DNA of 64,000 bases, taken from Lichenicoccus sp965277665. Its GTDB lineage: Bacteria; Pseudomonadota; Alphaproteobacteria; Acetobacterales; Acetobacteraceae. Below, piece after piece: positions 16,710 through 27,140 of this stretch. The position numbers and the translations under genes were made by a program. The notes below the pieces were generated by a model, which worked only from the letters and a program-made list of their open reading frames with translations, was not told where the DNA came from and did no database searches. The DNA lies in assembly GCF_965277665.1 (NCBI RefSeq), contig NZ_OZ255835.1:1426001-1490000 (forward strand), written 5' to 3'. Numbering within the stretch: position 1 is the first letter of the stretch; every line of letters starts with the position of its first letter.

Positions 16710-16760
16710 CAAGTTTAGGGAGGAAACGTCCAAGATGCGGCCGGCCAAAGGCGGGCCGCA
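16682..16760 (-). ncRNA. candidate small RNA ending in a strong terminator
   Basis: On the minus strand a promoter-like pair (16767-16795) is followed by about 78 nt and a perfect intrinsic terminator. The transcript would contain an unpaired TTTCCTCCCTAAAC between a GC-rich 5' hairpin (GGCCCGCC / GGCCGGCC region) and the terminator. A free CCTCC is what many trans-acting alphaproteobacterial sRNAs use to cover ribosome binding sites. No gene on the minus strand nearby needs this terminator. The strand opposite has only a 12-codon ORF. Not matched to a known family. Confidence 0.5.
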
Positions 16761-16766
16761 AGAAGG

Positions 16767-16795
16767 ACGCTAAGACGGGATGTCGGCGCCGTCAA
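16767..16795 (-). promoter_or_regulatory. predicted promoter of candidate sRNA
   Basis: TTGACG (16790-16795), 17-nt spacer, TAGCGT (16767-16772), minus strand. It points at the candidate sRNA. Confidence 0.45.
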
Positions 16796-16885
16796 GCGCT
16801 TATTTTGCGATGCACAAAATTACTGCGCCGGTGGCCGTGCATGGCGATCAACGCTTCGGTAATCTTTACCCTCCAGGGTGCCGGC

Positions 16886-17746
16886 ATGCGCCGGCTTGTC
16901 TCCTGGATCCTCCTGTTGCCGTGGCTCGCTCTCGTGCCGACCCTCGCCTGGGCGGCCGACGACGCGGCGCTGTGCCAGCACGCCATCCTGCAAGCCGAGC
17001 AGGGCTCCGGCGTGCCGAACCAGTTGCTCGACGCCATCAGCCGGGTCGAGAGCGGCCGCCACGATGCCGAACAAGGTGGCGTCAGGGCCTGGCCCTGGAC
17101 CATCAACGTGCAGGGCCAGGGGCATTACTACGCGACCAGGGCGGAGGCGGTCGCGGCCGCTGCCGGATACCGGGCCAGCGGCATCCAGTCGATGGATGTC
17201 GGCTGCACCCAGATCAACCTCATGTACCATCCGCAGGCGTTCCGCTCCCTCAACGAGGCGTTCGACCCGCTGCGCAACGCCGCCTACGCGGCAAGCTTCC
17301 TGACCGATCTCTTCCACCAGACCGGCAGCTGGCCGCATGCGGCGGCGGCGTATCATTCGCAGACACCCGAGCTCGGCACCGACTACCAGCGCCGCGTGCT
17401 GGAAGCCTGGGCGGAGCCGATCGACGGGAGGCAGGTTGCCGCCCCGACGCATCGCGCGGCGCGCGGGCCGCTGAGCCGGAGCCTGCCGGCGTCCCCGGGC
17501 AACGCGCCAGCCACGCAGGCGGGCCCGATGTCGACGCAAGTCCAGGTGGCGACAGCCGCTACCGGCGTCAGCTTCGGCCGCCCGGTCAGCCGCCCGGCAG
17601 GGGCGCCGCTCGGCGGCTACGGCCGCGTCATCCGGCTGCAGGCGCCCGGCCCGACCTCCGCAGGCATCGGACGCAGCCTGTCCGCCTATCGCCTGATGCC
17701 GGTCGCGATGCTGGCCGCGGCGAGGCGCCCCGTCGCGCACAACTGA
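16886..17746 (+). CDS. transglycosylase SLT domain protein
   Basis: 286 residues from ATG 16886, with AGGG 9 nt upstream. In-frame upstream codons to 16694 are not protein-like. A signal peptide (MRRLVSWILLLPWLALVPTLAWA) precedes the mature part. The lysozyme-like domain starts at LLDAISRVESGR, where Glu is the catalytic acid, and goes on with MDVGCTQINLMYHP and AAAAYHSQTPELGTDYQ. It cleaves peptidoglycan in the periplasm, giving anhydromuropeptides. The C-terminal 110 residues are Pro/Ala/Arg-rich and low in complexity. It is followed by htpG. Confidence 0.88.
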   Translation: MRRLVSWILLLPWLALVPTLAWAADDAALCQHAILQAEQGSGVPNQLLDAISRVESGRHDAEQGGVRAWPWTINVQGQGHYYATRAEAVAAAAGYRASGIQSMDVGCTQINLMYHPQAFRSLNEAFDPLRNAAYAASFLTDLFHQTGSWPHAAAAYHSQTPELGTDYQRRVLEAWAEPIDGRQVAAPTHRAARGPLSRSLPASPGNAPATQAGPMSTQVQVATAATGVSFGRPVSRPAGAPLGGYGRVIRLQAPGPTSAGIGRSLSAYRLMPVAMLAAARRPVAHN

Positions 17747-17871
17747 TCAGTCGCGCACAACTGATTACATGGCACAGGATGGTGCGGCCGGTTGAAAATG
17801 ACCGGCACTCCGCGCATACCGACCGCCGCGAGCCGGCACGCGCGGCGATTTCGATCATGGAGGCATCAGCG

Positions 17872-19794
<1,923 letters not shown>

Positions 19795-19797
19795 GGG

Positions 19798-19852
19798 CCC
19801 GTTCGAGAATGCTCCTGCGCTAGCTCGCCGACGCGCATTTTCGAACAGGCTT
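19798..19852. repeat. short palindromic element, family II (deleted form)
   Basis: Arms CCCGTTCGAGAATGC and GCATTTTCGAACAGG (two mismatches) around 25 nt, just after the htpG stop. The arms resemble those of the longer element at 40623-40785 (CCGTTTGATAATGC), as if internal sequence had been lost. Confidence 0.55.
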
Positions 19853-19860
19853 AGGGCCGC

Positions 19861-20511
19861 ATGCTTCAGATCGATCAGGCAACCGACATGCTGGCGGTGA
19901 TCGATGTGCAGCCGACCTTCATGCCGGGCGGCGAGCTGCCGGTTGTCGGCGGCGACGAGATCGTGCCGGTGATCAATCACCTGCTCTGCAATCGCTTCCG
20001 GAGCGCGTTCGCCACCCAGGACTGGCATCCGCGCGGCCATCTCTCGTTTGCCAGCGCGCATCCGGGTGCAGCCCCCTTCGATGTGGTCGCCATGCCGTAC
20101 GGCCCGCAGGTGCTGTGGCCCGACCATGCGATCCAGGGCAGCCTGAACGCGGCGCTGCATCCCGGCCTCCACCAGGACCGCCTGCAGATGATCCTGCGCA
20201 AGGGCTGCAACCGGTCGATAGACAGCTACTCGGCTTTTTCCGAGAACGACCGCGCCACCTCGACCGGCCTTGCGGAATGGCTGCGCGCGCGCGGGGTTCG
20301 GCGCCTGTTCTTCTGCGGCCTGGCGACCGACTACTGCGTCGCCTGGTCGGCCGAGGATGCGGTCGCGAGCGGGTTCGAGGCGGTCGTACTCGAGGATGCC
20401 TGCCGCGGCATCGGCAGCCCCGGGCCGGACGGGCGTGACAGCCTCACGGTCGGCCGGCAGCGCATGATCGCGGCCGGGGTCGCGCTGCAGGACACGACGG
20501 CACTCGGCTGA
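19861..20511 (+). CDS. pncA: nicotinamidase/pyrazinamidase
   Basis: 216 residues, isochorismatase-like fold. It hydrolyses nicotinamide to nicotinate in NAD salvage. The catalytic triad is visible: Asp15 in AVIDVQPTF, Lys in LRKGCNRSIDSYSAF, and Cys in FFCGLATDYCVAWSA. Metal-binding residues lie in the DWHPRGHLSFA segment. ATG 19861 follows the small palindrome after htpG; it is convergent with panB, which ends 1 nt away. Confidence 0.93.
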   Translation: MLQIDQATDMLAVIDVQPTFMPGGELPVVGGDEIVPVINHLLCNRFRSAFATQDWHPRGHLSFASAHPGAAPFDVVAMPYGPQVLWPDHAIQGSLNAALHPGLHQDRLQMILRKGCNRSIDSYSAFSENDRATSTGLAEWLRARGVRRLFFCGLATDYCVAWSAEDAVASGFEAVVLEDACRGIGSPGPDGRDSLTVGRQRMIAAGVALQDTTALG

Positions 20512-21333
20512 TCAGCCCGACTTGGCAACGCCGAAGCAGTGTTCGGGTCCGGGGAAGCGCCGCGCCCGGACGTCGGCGGCGTAGGCCTCGGCAGCCGCCT
20601 CGACCTGCCGACCCAGCTCGGCATAGCGCTTGACGAAGCGCGGGGTGAAATCCGCGAACAGGCCCAGCACGTCGTCGGACACCAGAACCTGGCCGTCGCA
20701 TTGCGGCGACGCGCCGATGCCGATGGTGGGCGTCGCCACGAAGCCGGTGATCTCGGCGGCCAGCGGCTCGACGACGCCTTCCAGCACCAGCGCGAAGGCG
20801 CCGGCCTCGTCGACCGCACGCGCGTCCGCACGCAGCCGCTCGGCCTCGTCCGGTTTGCGCCCGGTGGCGCGGAAGCCGCCCGCCGCCTGCACCGATTGCG
20901 GCATCAGGCCGATATGGCCGCAGACCGGAATGCCGCGCGCGACCAGGAAGCGGATGGTGTCGGCCATCTCGGCCCCGCCCTCGAGCTTGACCGCCGAGGC
21001 GCCGGTTTCGGACATCACCCGCGCCGCCGCCCTGAACGCCATTTCGGGGCTCTCCTGGTACGAACCGAACGGCAGGTCGACCATGACGCAGGCCCGGCTG
21101 GTCCCGCGCATCACCGCCTGCCCGTGCGCGATCATCATCTCGAGCGTGACCGGCAGCGTCGTCGGCATGCCGTACAACACCATGCCGACGGAATCGCCGA
21201 CCAGGAGCAGATCGGCATGCGCATCCAGCAGCCGGGCGACCGGCGTGGTGTAGGCCGTCAGCGAGACGATCGGCGTATGGCCCTTCTGGGCGGTGATCTC
21301 GGGCACGCCGATGCGTCTGATCGTCCGGGTCAT
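20512..21333 (-). CDS. panB: 3-methyl-2-oxobutanoate hydroxymethyltransferase
   Basis: 273 residues from ATG 21333, chosen for GGGGAGG 6 nt upstream; the longer frame to 21411 is not needed. First step of pantothenate synthesis: transfer of a hydroxymethyl group from methylene-tetrahydrofolate to ketoisovalerate. Motifs: SLTAYTTPVARLLD, LLLVGDSVGMVLYG (Mg-binding Asp), VDLPFGSYQESP, KLEGG, and CGHIGLMPQSV. The catalytic Glu lies in LVLEGV. A tRNA-Val gene lies upstream. Confidence 0.95.
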   Translation of the reverse strand: MTRTIRRIGVPEITAQKGHTPIVSLTAYTTPVARLLDAHADLLLVGDSVGMVLYGMPTTLPVTLEMMIAHGQAVMRGTSRACVMVDLPFGSYQESPEMAFRAAARVMSETGASAVKLEGGAEMADTIRFLVARGIPVCGHIGLMPQSVQAAGGFRATGRKPDEAERLRADARAVDEAGAFALVLEGVVEPLAAEITGFVATPTIGIGASPQCDGQVLVSDDVLGLFADFTPRFVKRYAELGRQVEAAAEAYAADVRARRFPGPEHCFGVAKSG

Positions 21334-21434
21334 GGTTGCCTCCCCTGCTGCCGCCTGGTGCCGGCCTCCCGGACTTGACGATGACCCTGAAATCCACCAG
21401 AAACCGCCCACGCCGCAAGACCCGGCAGCAGGAT

Positions 21435-21509
21435 GGGTGCGTAGCTCAGCGGTAGAGCATCGCCTTCACACGGCGGGGGTCACAGGTTCAATCCCTGTCG
21501 CACCCACCA
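21435..21509 (+). tRNA. tRNA-Val (CAC)
   Basis: GGGTGCG acceptor stem, D arm TAGCTCAGCGGTAGAGC, anticodon loop TTCACAC, T arm GGTTCAATCC, encoded CCA. Very similar in body to the tRNA-Val(GAC) at 15401. Confidence 0.93.
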
Positions 21510-21551
21510 TCCCAAGCCCCTCGTTGTGGTCGCGCGCTGCACCGCGGCCTT

Positions 21552-22205
21552 TCAATCCTGGGGTAACGCGGGATACATCGGAGCGCTCTTACCCAAGGTT
21601 CTCCCGCGCTCGAACACGGCCATGCTGTCGTAGAAATGCATGGATTGGGTAGAGCGCGTGAACTCTGTCGGCATCAGGGCGCCGCGTGACCAGTCGGCAT
21701 TGAGTTCGTCGATAAGGGCTTTGCATAGCTCGATGAACGTGCCCTCGCGACCGAGGCCTCCGCCATATTCATCCCAGTACGCGGTGTGCAGATCCTCGAC
21801 CAGATACACGCCGTCAGAAGCACAACGCTGATACAGATAGCCGAACGATGCCAAGACATGTGCCATGACGTGGCTCCCATCATCGAGCACTATGTCGGGA
21901 TGTCCGAACTCGTCGATAATCGACGAGAGAAAAGCCGGATCAGACTGGTCGCCAATCCGCACGGCAATCTGATCCTCCTGATACTCCGCACAGACTGATC
22001 GGATGTCGATGCCTACAATCTGGGCGTGAGGTCCGAGGTAACGCTTCCACATCTGCAGCGAGCCGCCCAGGCCACACCCGATCTCCAGGAAGGTGACCGG
22101 CCGGTCGACAAAGCGGCAGAAGTGTCGTTCGTATGCGGGGAAGTAGTGCTTCCACTTGTGAATGGTACGGCCTTGATGGGTCAGGAACTCTGACCATAAG
22201 CTCAT
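21552..22205 (-). CDS. class I SAM-dependent methyltransferase (macrocin O-methyltransferase-like)
   Basis: 217 residues; AGGAG 8 nt before ATG. The SAM-binding motif is FLEIGCGLGGSLQMWKRYLG, followed by IVGIDI and later DIVLDDGSHVMAHVLASFGYLY. The DDGSH signature and length match sugar O-methyltransferases of the macrocin/TylF and rhamnosyl types. Likely substrate is a sugar of a surface glycan or secondary metabolite. It lies with a sulfotransferase gene beside tRNA-Val, and both are less GC-rich than the surroundings. Confidence 0.8.
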   Translation of the reverse strand: MSLWSEFLTHQGRTIHKWKHYFPAYERHFCRFVDRPVTFLEIGCGLGGSLQMWKRYLGPHAQIVGIDIRSVCAEYQEDQIAVRIGDQSDPAFLSSIIDEFGHPDIVLDDGSHVMAHVLASFGYLYQRCASDGVYLVEDLHTAYWDEYGGGLGREGTFIELCKALIDELNADWSRGALMPTEFTRSTQSMHFYDSMAVFERGRTLGKSAPMYPALPQD

Positions 22206-22306
22206 GTGGTGAAACTCCTGTCAGCGGCGAAGCGCCAGCGGGGATAAGCGTCCCTCGAGCGTCGCTCAGGCTTCCGCCCAGACGAAAATCATGCCGTCTC
22301 CCCCGA

Positions 22307-23185
22307 TCACGATGAAACCGACCGGATTGAGCCGAGGCTCGACGGGGATCCCGATGGCTCTATCCCCTCCGCAGTCAGCCGCAGCTCCATTCTCGCCAAA
22401 ACCGAAAGCACTGCAGGGTCACCTTCTATCGCCATCTGCTCGGAAAGCGGCAATGTCTCTTTCCAACGCTGGTCGTGGAAATTCGTCTGCGAATGCTGTG
22501 CATAATATTGCTTGTCGCCGGGATGGAAGTGAGCCGGCGCTTTGAGAGAAGCGCGCTTGATCAAGGCGTCACTCGCCCCGTTCGCCGCAATAGCGTGATG
22601 GTCATAGTTCCAGTATGCAAGGCTGGCCGGTTCAAACTCGAGTCCGCAGAAGCTGAACAGCTGCTTGAAGTATCGTTGTGGCGAACTCGCAAGCAGATCG
22701 TAGCAGACGACCAGGCTCGACACGTTGGAGCGTTCGGCGAAGTCCATGAGCTCGTTGTGTTTCTTGACCCAGTAGTCGATAAACTCAGCAAGCGCATTCT
22801 GTCGTCTTCGCCTGACGGATGCGATCCACCCTCTGGGATCTCTGACCACGATGACGAGGGACGCCTGTGTCGCGGGGTCTTTCACAAACTGGCCAACCCA
22901 ACCGAGGTCTTTCGACGTATCGACGAGAAGCTTGCCTTCAAGCCGCCGGCTCGCGAATGCGTAGGCCGCCTCCGGCGGCTGCGTTTGTGCATCATGCAGC
23001 GCGACACATGACTCGAGCTCGCGCCCTGCACAAAGGGTGCACGGCACACGCAGGCCGTCATGCCAAAGCCTGTAGTACTCTCCGAGGAACGCCGACTTCT
23101 TCGAACTGCCGAGGACGTATCCAACCCATGTCGAGCCGCTATGCTCAGCAGAGATTGCGAACACGACTTGCGACGCCGAACCCAT
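22307..23185 (-). CDS. sulfotransferase family protein
   Basis: 292 residues. N-terminal ISAEHSGSTWVGYVLGS is the 5'-phosphosulfate loop that binds PAPS; VVRDPRGWIASVRRR is the 3'-phosphate motif. It would transfer sulfate to a hydroxyl of a glycan, lipid or small molecule. No signal peptide, so it acts in the cytoplasm. Separated by about 100 nt from the downstream methyltransferase, same direction; the pair probably decorates the same product. Lower GC suggests acquisition. Confidence 0.8.
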   Translation of the reverse strand: MGSASQVVFAISAEHSGSTWVGYVLGSSKKSAFLGEYYRLWHDGLRVPCTLCAGRELESCVALHDAQTQPPEAAYAFASRRLEGKLLVDTSKDLGWVGQFVKDPATQASLVIVVRDPRGWIASVRRRRQNALAEFIDYWVKKHNELMDFAERSNVSSLVVCYDLLASSPQRYFKQLFSFCGLEFEPASLAYWNYDHHAIAANGASDALIKRASLKAPAHFHPGDKQYYAQHSQTNFHDQRWKETLPLSEQMAIEGDPAVLSVLARMELRLTAEGIEPSGSPSSLGSIRSVSS

Positions 23186-23390
23186 ATCCGAGACTCTCTA
23201 GCTGATTGGCTGGTATCTCGTGCATCCTCTCCTATAACTTATTGACACGCCATCACAATCAGGCCTTTGCCTCGACCTATTTGTAACGGAAATGACATGC
23301 GGTGTAACGGTCGGTGCGGGAGGTTTTTCGATCCGGTCGTCGCACCGTCCAGCCGACCGCGACCTCCCTCCAAGCCGCCGGCGCCGGGGA

Positions 23391-24404
23391 TCACCCGTCC
23401 CGATCGGCGTTGGCCTCGCCGTGCAGCAGCGGCCGTATCAGGCGCTTGACGCAACCGGGATCCGGCGTGTGGCGGTATTCGAACGACGCGACGCCGTCCG
23501 GCACCGCGAGACCGAGATCGTCGGCCCCGGTGGCGTACACCACCACGTCAACCTGATGCAGCATCGGGGCAAGGTCCGGCGTGTCGTGCAGCGCCACCGA
23601 GACCTCGGCGACATGCGGCGCGAAGCGTCGCACTCCAGCCTTCATCAGCGGCGTGAACTCGGGGAAGATCGAGACGACGCCGATCCGGGTGCGTGGCTCA
23701 AGGGCTGCCAGCGCCTGGCGGGTCGCAACGGCGGGGATGAAGGTCATCGTGGCCACCACCTGATCCGGCAGCAGCGCCATCACGTCGCTGCGCCGATGCG
23801 GGAAGGTGATCACGAGGTCGGCCAGCGACGCGCGCCTCCGCGCCTGGGCGTCCTGCTCGATCATCGCCAGCGTGGTGGGCTCGAACACCGCCGCATCATC
23901 GACCGCCTGCGCCATCTCCGCGCAGTAGGCTGCCGTGGTCTGCGCAAAATGGCCGACCACGGCGACCACCGGCCGGTTGCCGGTCGGATCCGGCTCGCCC
24001 ATCCGGGACGCGATCAGGCCGGCGAGGTCGCTGGCGCGCAGGCCGAGCGCACGGCCCTGCGCAATCATCGCGTCGACGGCGCGGTGCAGCCCGATATCGT
24101 GCCGCGCCGCCCGTCGCGCGACCGGCGCCAGGTCGGCGACGAATGTGCCCGATCCGGTTCGACTGACGATCACGCCGGCGGCTTTCATCTCGCCATAGAC
24201 CTGCGCCACTGTCATCGGCGCCACGCCGAGATGATCGGCGAGCTCGCGCACCGACGGCAACCTCTCGCCGGCACGCAGAATGCCCAGGCCGATGCCGAAC
24301 TCGATCAGCCCGCGCAGCTGGGTGCCGAGCGGGACCGGCAGATCGCGATCGACGGAGAAGGCAGCGAGGTCGGCCCGGGTGGGGAGGGAGAGGCGTTCTA
24401 CCAT
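23391..24404 (-). CDS. GntR-family regulator with periplasmic-binding-like domain
   Basis: 337 residues. The N-terminal 80 residues are a GntR winged helix (GERLPSVRELADHLGVAPMTVAQVYGEMKAAGVIVSRTGSGTFV). The rest resembles a sugar-binding or periplasmic-binding fold (VVAVVGHFAQTTAAY, RIGVVSIFPEF, VDVVVYATGADDL) used to sense a small ligand. It is divergent from the ABC transporter operon, so it probably controls that operon and, through a shared promoter block, the peptidase unit at 33065. Confidence 0.85.
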   Translation of the reverse strand: MVERLSLPTRADLAAFSVDRDLPVPLGTQLRGLIEFGIGLGILRAGERLPSVRELADHLGVAPMTVAQVYGEMKAAGVIVSRTGSGTFVADLAPVARRAARHDIGLHRAVDAMIAQGRALGLRASDLAGLIASRMGEPDPTGNRPVVAVVGHFAQTTAAYCAEMAQAVDDAAVFEPTTLAMIEQDAQARRRASLADLVITFPHRRSDVMALLPDQVVATMTFIPAVATRQALAALEPRTRIGVVSIFPEFTPLMKAGVRRFAPHVAEVSVALHDTPDLAPMLHQVDVVVYATGADDLGLAVPDGVASFEYRHTPDPGCVKRLIRPLLHGEANADRDG

Positions 24405-24527
24405 CTTGAGACAAATATTTTCCGGAGCTGATCATATCGGAGGCGGCTGGCGCGCGCTATACAGGCATTTGCCTCAGCGGTGCGCCCGTTCACGACACGC
24501 AAGCGAGGTGTCTCGTAGCATGGGACG

Positions 24528-24582
24528 AAAACGATTGACCTCGGAGAACCGGGACACATAGTGTTCTAGCAGGATAGGACGC
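24528..24582 (+). promoter_or_regulatory. promoter/operator block A of transporter operon
   Basis: TTGACC (24535-24540), 16-nt spacer, CATAGT (24557-24562), then GTTCTAGCAGGATAGGACGC. AAAACGATTGACC and the last 26 nt are nearly identical to 32818-32872. The start codon of the transporter gene is about 40 nt on. Probably bound by the divergent GntR protein. Confidence 0.6.
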
Positions 24583-24601
24583 CGATCAGCGAGAAAGGGG
24601 C

Positions 24602-26203
24602 ATGCTCTTGGGCTTCTGGCGCGCCCTCGCTCTGACCATGGCACTCCTGCCCACCGCCGCACGCGCGGCCGCGTCCCTGCCGGAGGCACCCGCCATCACC
24701 CGTGGCGGCATCATCAGCTACGGCCGCTACGCCGACAGCCTGCTGCTTGATCCGGTGCTCAATGACAGCAATACCGACATCTGGATCCTGTCGAACCTCT
24801 ACGACACCCTGCTGCTGCCGACCGATGACGGGCACGGCGTGCAGCCCGGGCTGGCGTCGGCCTGGCAGGTCTCTGCGGATGGCTTGACGGTAACGCTGGC
24901 ACTTCGACCGGGGACACGGTTCTCGGACGCAACCGCAATCACCGCGCAAGACGTCAAGTGGTCCCTCGATCGCGCCCGCGACCCGGCCAAAGGGATCTGG
25001 AGCACCCTGCTGGGCGCGGTGGGCGAGGTTCGCATTGCGGATCCGCGCACCGTCGTGCTGCGGCTGCACCATCCGGATCCGGCGATCCTGTCGCTGCTCA
25101 CCGTGTTCAATACCGCGATCATGCCACGCCGGCAGTTCGAGGCTGCTCCCGGCGCCACCGACGCCGAAAAGGCGGTCGCCTTTTCAGCCCATCCCGTGAC
25201 GTCCGGCCCGTTCGTGCTGACCTCCTGGGTGCACGGGGCGACCATGCAGCTGCGGCGCAATCCTTGCTATTGGCGCGAGGGTGCCGATGGCCGCCCGCTG
25301 CCGTACCTCGATGGCATCCGCTTCGAGGTGATCCCGGACGATGCAACCCGGATCCTGCGGGTGCAGTCGGGCGAGCTCGACGGCGCCGAAATGATCCCGT
25401 TCTCGCGGGTGGCCGAGTTGCAGGCGGACCCGCGGCTGCGCCTGGACCTGTTCGCGTCGACGCGCATCGACTACGTGGTGCTGAACGTGCGCCCGTCCCT
25501 CGCGAGAGGCGTTGCCAACCCGCTCGCGTTGCCGGCGGTGCGCGAGGCGCTGAACGATGCGGTGTATCGAAGCGGCCTCGACCAGATCGTCACCCGCGGC
25601 ATCGGCGTGCCGATGAGTTCCTACATGTCGCGCGCCACCCCGCTGCATGTCGATGTCCCGGACGCGGACCGGTACGATCCCGCGCGGGCGCGCGCTCTGC
25701 TGCGCCAGGCCGGCTACCCGCACGGCTTCGCCGCCACGATGCAGATCCTGGCCGGCAACGAAGACGAGATCGAGATCGGCACCGCGCTGCAGGAGATGTG
25801 GCGCGAGATCGGCGTCGATCTGCATTTGCAGCAGCTCGACATGGCCAGCATCACCGAGCTCTATCGGCAGGGCCGCTTCACGATGCGGGTCAGCATCTGG
25901 ACCGACGACATCGCTGATCCCAGCGAGATCACCTCCTACTTTGTCTATGCGCCGGTCATCGGCGCGCAGCATAGCGGCTGGCACAGCCCGGCCGCGGAGC
26001 GGCTGTATCTGGCGTCCGGCAACGAGCTCGATCACGCACGGCGGGCCGCCGAGTACGCGCAGATCCAGGCGCTGTTCGCCCGCGGTCCGATCGTGCGCCT
26101 GTACGAGACGCCGTATGCGGTGGTGCTCCGCCGCGCGGTGCACGGCTTCCTGCAGCTGCCGCTTGGCAACAACGTCTTCTGCGCCACGTGGCTCGCGCGA
26201 TGA
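24602..26203 (+). CDS. ABC transporter substrate-binding protein, family 5 (peptide type)
   Basis: 533 residues with a cleavable signal (MLLGFWRALALTMALLPTAARA). The typical SBP_bac_5 layout is present: GLASAWQVSADGLTVTLALRPGTRFSDATAITAQDVKWSL near the start, then ATMQLRRNPCYW, and the C-terminal lobe ADRYDPARARALLRQAGYPHGF. It captures an oligopeptide or similar ligand in the periplasm. First gene of an operon with two permeases and two ATPases; the stop overlaps the next start. Confidence 0.93.
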   Translation: MLLGFWRALALTMALLPTAARAAASLPEAPAITRGGIISYGRYADSLLLDPVLNDSNTDIWILSNLYDTLLLPTDDGHGVQPGLASAWQVSADGLTVTLALRPGTRFSDATAITAQDVKWSLDRARDPAKGIWSTLLGAVGEVRIADPRTVVLRLHHPDPAILSLLTVFNTAIMPRRQFEAAPGATDAEKAVAFSAHPVTSGPFVLTSWVHGATMQLRRNPCYWREGADGRPLPYLDGIRFEVIPDDATRILRVQSGELDGAEMIPFSRVAELQADPRLRLDLFASTRIDYVVLNVRPSLARGVANPLALPAVREALNDAVYRSGLDQIVTRGIGVPMSSYMSRATPLHVDVPDADRYDPARARALLRQAGYPHGFAATMQILAGNEDEIEIGTALQEMWREIGVDLHLQQLDMASITELYRQGRFTMRVSIWTDDIADPSEITSYFVYAPVIGAQHSGWHSPAAERLYLASGNELDHARRAAEYAQIQALFARGPIVRLYETPYAVVLRRAVHGFLQLPLGNNVFCATWLAR

Positions 26204-27135
26204 CGGCGGCTCGGGTGCTCCGGCGGGTGCTGCAGGTGGTGCCGACGCTGCTGGCGATCCTGGTGCTGACTTTCATGCTCGTGCATCTGCTGCCCGGCGA
26301 TCCGGCGAGTGCGTTGATCGGCGACCGCGTCACCGATGCCGAGGTCGCGCGCGAGCGCGCGCTGCTCGGGCTGGACCGGCCGCTGCCGGTGCAGTTCGGC
26401 CAGTATGTCGCGGGGCTGCTGCATGGCGATCTCGGCCGCTCGACCGCGCTGGGCGTACCCGTCAGCGCCCTGATCGCCGCAAGGCTGCCGGTCACGCTGA
26501 TGCTGACGGCGATGAGTGCGGCCATCGCGCTGCTGATCTCGGTGCCGCTGGCCCTGCTGGCGGCGATGAACCGTGACCGCCCGATCGACCTGCTGCTGCG
26601 CAGCGTGTTCCAGGTCGGGCTGTCGATGCCGGCATTCTATGTCGGGCTGCTGATGCTGACGCTGCTGGCCGCGCGGCTGCGGCTGTTCCCGGTCGGCGGC
26701 TACGGCGATGATCTCGCCGGTCATCTGTGGCACCTGCTGCTGCCGTCGATCTCCCTGGCGCTCAGCCTGTCCGCGGTCCTGCTGCGCAACCTGCGCGCGT
26801 CGATCTGCGACGTACTGGACTCGCCGCACGTGGAGTTCGCCCGCCTCAAGGGGCTCGACCGCGCGCTGGTGCTGCGTCGGCATGTGCTGCGCAACGCCCT
26901 GATCCCCACCGTGGCGCTGTTCGGGCTCAGCACCGGCACGCTGCTGGGCGGCGCGGTGATCACCGAGACGGTGTTCGCGATACCGGGCGTCGGCAGGCTC
27001 ATGGTCGACAGCGTGTTCGCGCGCGACTACCCGGTGATCGAGGCCCTCACCCTGACGCTCGCGACCCTGGTGGTGCTGACGTTGCTGCTGACCGATCTGC
27101 TTGCCGCCGCACTCGATCCCAGGGCCGCATCCTGA
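26200..27135 (+). CDS. ABC transporter permease (DppB/OppB type)
   Basis: 311 residues from ATG 26200, which overlaps the previous stop (ATGA); GTG 26188 is possible but less likely. Membrane-spanning protein with LLAILVLTFMLVHLLPGDPAS at the N terminus and the inner-loop EAA signature around LDSPHVEFARLKGLDRALVLRRHVLRNALIPT. With its partner it forms the channel of the peptide-type transporter. Confidence 0.93.
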   Translation: MTAARVLRRVLQVVPTLLAILVLTFMLVHLLPGDPASALIGDRVTDAEVARERALLGLDRPLPVQFGQYVAGLLHGDLGRSTALGVPVSALIAARLPVTLMLTAMSAAIALLISVPLALLAAMNRDRPIDLLLRSVFQVGLSMPAFYVGLLMLTLLAARLRLFPVGGYGDDLAGHLWHLLLPSISLALSLSAVLLRNLRASICDVLDSPHVEFARLKGLDRALVLRRHVLRNALIPTVALFGLSTGTLLGGAVITETVFAIPGVGRLMVDSVFARDYPVIEALTLTLATLVVLTLLLTDLLAAALDPRAAS

Positions 27136-27140
27136 GCGCC

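Noticed and set aside
16694..16885. In-frame extension upstream of the transglycosylase
   Set aside because: Runs through the terminator hairpin and candidate sRNA, and the translation is basic and unnatural. The signal peptide begins at 16886.
16780..17871. In-frame extension upstream of htpG
   Set aside because: It covers the transglycosylase gene in another frame. A good ribosome site precedes ATG 17872.
21510..23390. Second integrative element at tRNA-Val(CAC)
   Set aside because: No copy of the tRNA 3' end was found downstream and no integrase is present.
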